64,000 nucleotides of DNA, from assembly GCA_035048485.1 (NCBI GenBank), contig CM068580.1, positions 53,112,975 through 53,176,974 of the forward strand, given 5' to 3'. The DNA is from Pteria penguin (Eukaryota; Mollusca; Bivalvia; Pterioida; Pteriidae). Positions 62,687 through 64,000 of the stretch are shown piece after piece; positions within the stretch are counted from its first letter, which is position 1; every line of letters starts with the position of its first letter. The translations under genes were made by a program, and so were the position numbers. The notes below the pieces were generated by a model, which did not search any database, was not told the DNA's origin, and saw nothing but the letters and a program-made list of their open reading frames with translations.

Positions 62687-62937
62687 ATGAGAGGACTTTC
62701 GGTTTTGTTCGTAGTTGTATTTTTAGGTCTCTGTGGGTCAACGACTGGGTTTATTGACCAGTTGATAAGGTTATTAAGTGGTGGCCGCGGCCTTAGGTTT
62801 GGTGGCTCAACCCGCTTTGGTGGAATAGACAGATACGGACCTATAGATCCATACAGAAGAGGACCAGGTATTGGCTACCCTCCAGTGGATCCCCATCATC
62901 ACCCTCGCCACAGGACTTGTCAGGACAAGGGGGCATC
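62687..62937 (+). CDS. Secreted Gly/Arg/Pro-rich protein, first coding exon
   Basis: ATG 62687 opens MRGLSVLFVVVFLGLCGSTT, a clear signal peptide with likely cleavage around residue 20-21. The mature part has GGRGLRFGGSTRFGG, YRRGPGIGYPP, then HHHPRHRTCQDKG. At 62938 a consensus donor GTAAGT occurs, and reading through it gives TAA at 62939-62941. I therefore read this as the first coding exon (83 codons plus 2 nt), with the rest, possibly a Cys-rich domain, beyond view. No acceptor with a convincing downstream exon is visible up to 64000. An unspliced 84-residue peptide is the alternative. The function is unknown; secreted matrix or host-defence peptides of molluscs can look like this, but that is only a guess. 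Confidence 0.5.
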
Positions 62938-63410
62938 GTAAGTAAATAGATAGTAGTCTGTAAAAAGTACCGTGGATTTCACAGTGCTTTTTACTTCATT
63001 CGATATTACCTACTCTTTCTACTGTATTTGTACACGGCGATCCTTGACGTTGTGAAGATGATTTTCGTGTGTTTTCCTTAATTTTCCCACGGAATATTTG
63101 TTCATAATGCATCCAGTTTGTGTAATTGATCTCATTTAATAGAAGTAAACAAAAAATGAAATCCGAAAGTAATTTTTAAAAGTTTTATTTAATTTTAATT
63201 ATGAATAAAGGATAAACTATTTCAATAATACACTAAGCCCAGACGGACTCCTTTTTTATACAAATCGAAGGACATTGATGAAAACCTTGGGAGAGAACAA
63301 GTACTCAAGGTTCTCCACGGGTATTACTATTTTTCGCCAGATCTATTAAGGGACGGAGGAGTGATGTAGGCCCCAGTTAGTGCCCAAATATGACAAACTT
63401 CTTCAAACTG

Positions 63411-63604
63411 GGGTCCGACGCCATAAACTGAGAAAATAATTAAGTCATAGTTTCATATTCTTCTGTTCAGCAATGGGATTTGGATTTTATTGAGTTTTTT
63501 CTGTCAATAAATAGAATTGGCACTTTATTTGAACGTTTGATGATGGAATAAATTCAAATGAAATAACTGGCTTCAGCATTTTCTCATTTTATGGCGCCGG
63601 TCCC
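63411..63604. mobile_element. 194-bp MITE, family of 1044-2147
   Basis: The left end GGGTCCGACGCCATAAACTG and the right end (reversed) GGGACCGGCGCCATAAAATG are inverted. The left 85 bp match the reverse of 2063-2147. 62942-63410 and 63605-64000 show nothing else. Confidence 0.7.
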
Positions 63605-64000
63605 GATTGCATAAATAGACAAAGCAAATGCAACAGAGGGATCAAGAATGACATCTTTTAAAGAAGTGTTGCTTTTGGTTTCGTTTTGAAATCAATTTTT
63701 GACGCTTTCTTGACATACTTTAGTTTGTCTTTTTTGCATATTCTCAAGATATTTCTTTTATTTTCTCATTGTGAATTATTTATTAGGCATCATTTTTAGA
63801 GTATTTGATAAGATTTTAGGGAAAATAAGAATTTCAACGTAGAAATAATTTGAAAAATTTGAAATTCTTTCCAATTTGTTTTCTTTTTCAATATTTAAAA
63901 ACAGAAAAATAGATATAGCTCCATTTTGGTCTATTGTTATTGTTTGGGTTTTTTTTATTATATTTATTTTTTTCACTTATTTATTTATCTTTCATATTAT

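Overview
The window looks like nuclear DNA of a lophotrochozoan animal, most likely a mollusc and perhaps a bivalve. The reasons are AT-rich DNA, small exons with GT-AG introns, tRNA-derived SINEs, many short palindromic DNA elements, and repeats rich in AGGTCA half-sites and in TACATGTA. The organism is inferred, not proven. There are no operons or prokaryotic signals.

Three complete protein-coding genes can be assembled by hand with consistent splice phases. (1) On the minus strand, 20009 to 6279, five exons encode a 503-residue protein with an N-terminal PH domain and a long, probably disordered tail; I cannot name it. (2) On the minus strand, 39991 to 26857, eight exons encode a 253-residue syntaxin-8 (STX8), an endosomal Q-SNARE with a C-terminal membrane anchor. 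(3) On the plus strand, 40408 to 56263, ten exons encode a 356-residue Fringe glycosyltransferase, the enzyme that extends O-fucose on Notch EGF repeats. A fourth, partial gene starts at 62687 (+): a signal peptide, a Gly/Arg/Pro-rich stretch and a splice donor near the right edge.

STX8 and Fringe are head to head, with 416 bp between start codons. The Fringe side has a TATA box, an initiator-like site, a CSL/Su(H)-type TGTGGGAA and two short upstream ORFs. The STX8 side has no TATA box, and a YY1-like motif overlaps its start codon.

The rest is repeat landscape. Positions 1-4050 hold three minisatellites and a foldback element that contains 350-bp repeats. Positions 4270-5790 form a TIR element with a TTA duplication. 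The PH-gene introns hold a 62-bp array (7770-10110), a 33-bp array with nested SINE and MITE insertions (14330-15395), a 30-bp array of 2.4 kb (15940-18330) and a LINE relic. Positions 20000-25170 hold SINEs, a 63-bp array, AGGTCA-rich repeats and a second, dead LINE. STX8 introns carry 35-, 23-, 25- and 65-bp arrays plus SINEs. Fringe introns carry two 32-bp arrays, a SINE with perfect target-site duplications, and an 879-bp DNA element inserted into one of the arrays. Positions 56264-62480 are mostly plain AT-rich DNA with one MITE.

Long open frames inside the tandem arrays are artefacts of stop-free repeat units and are not annotated as genes.
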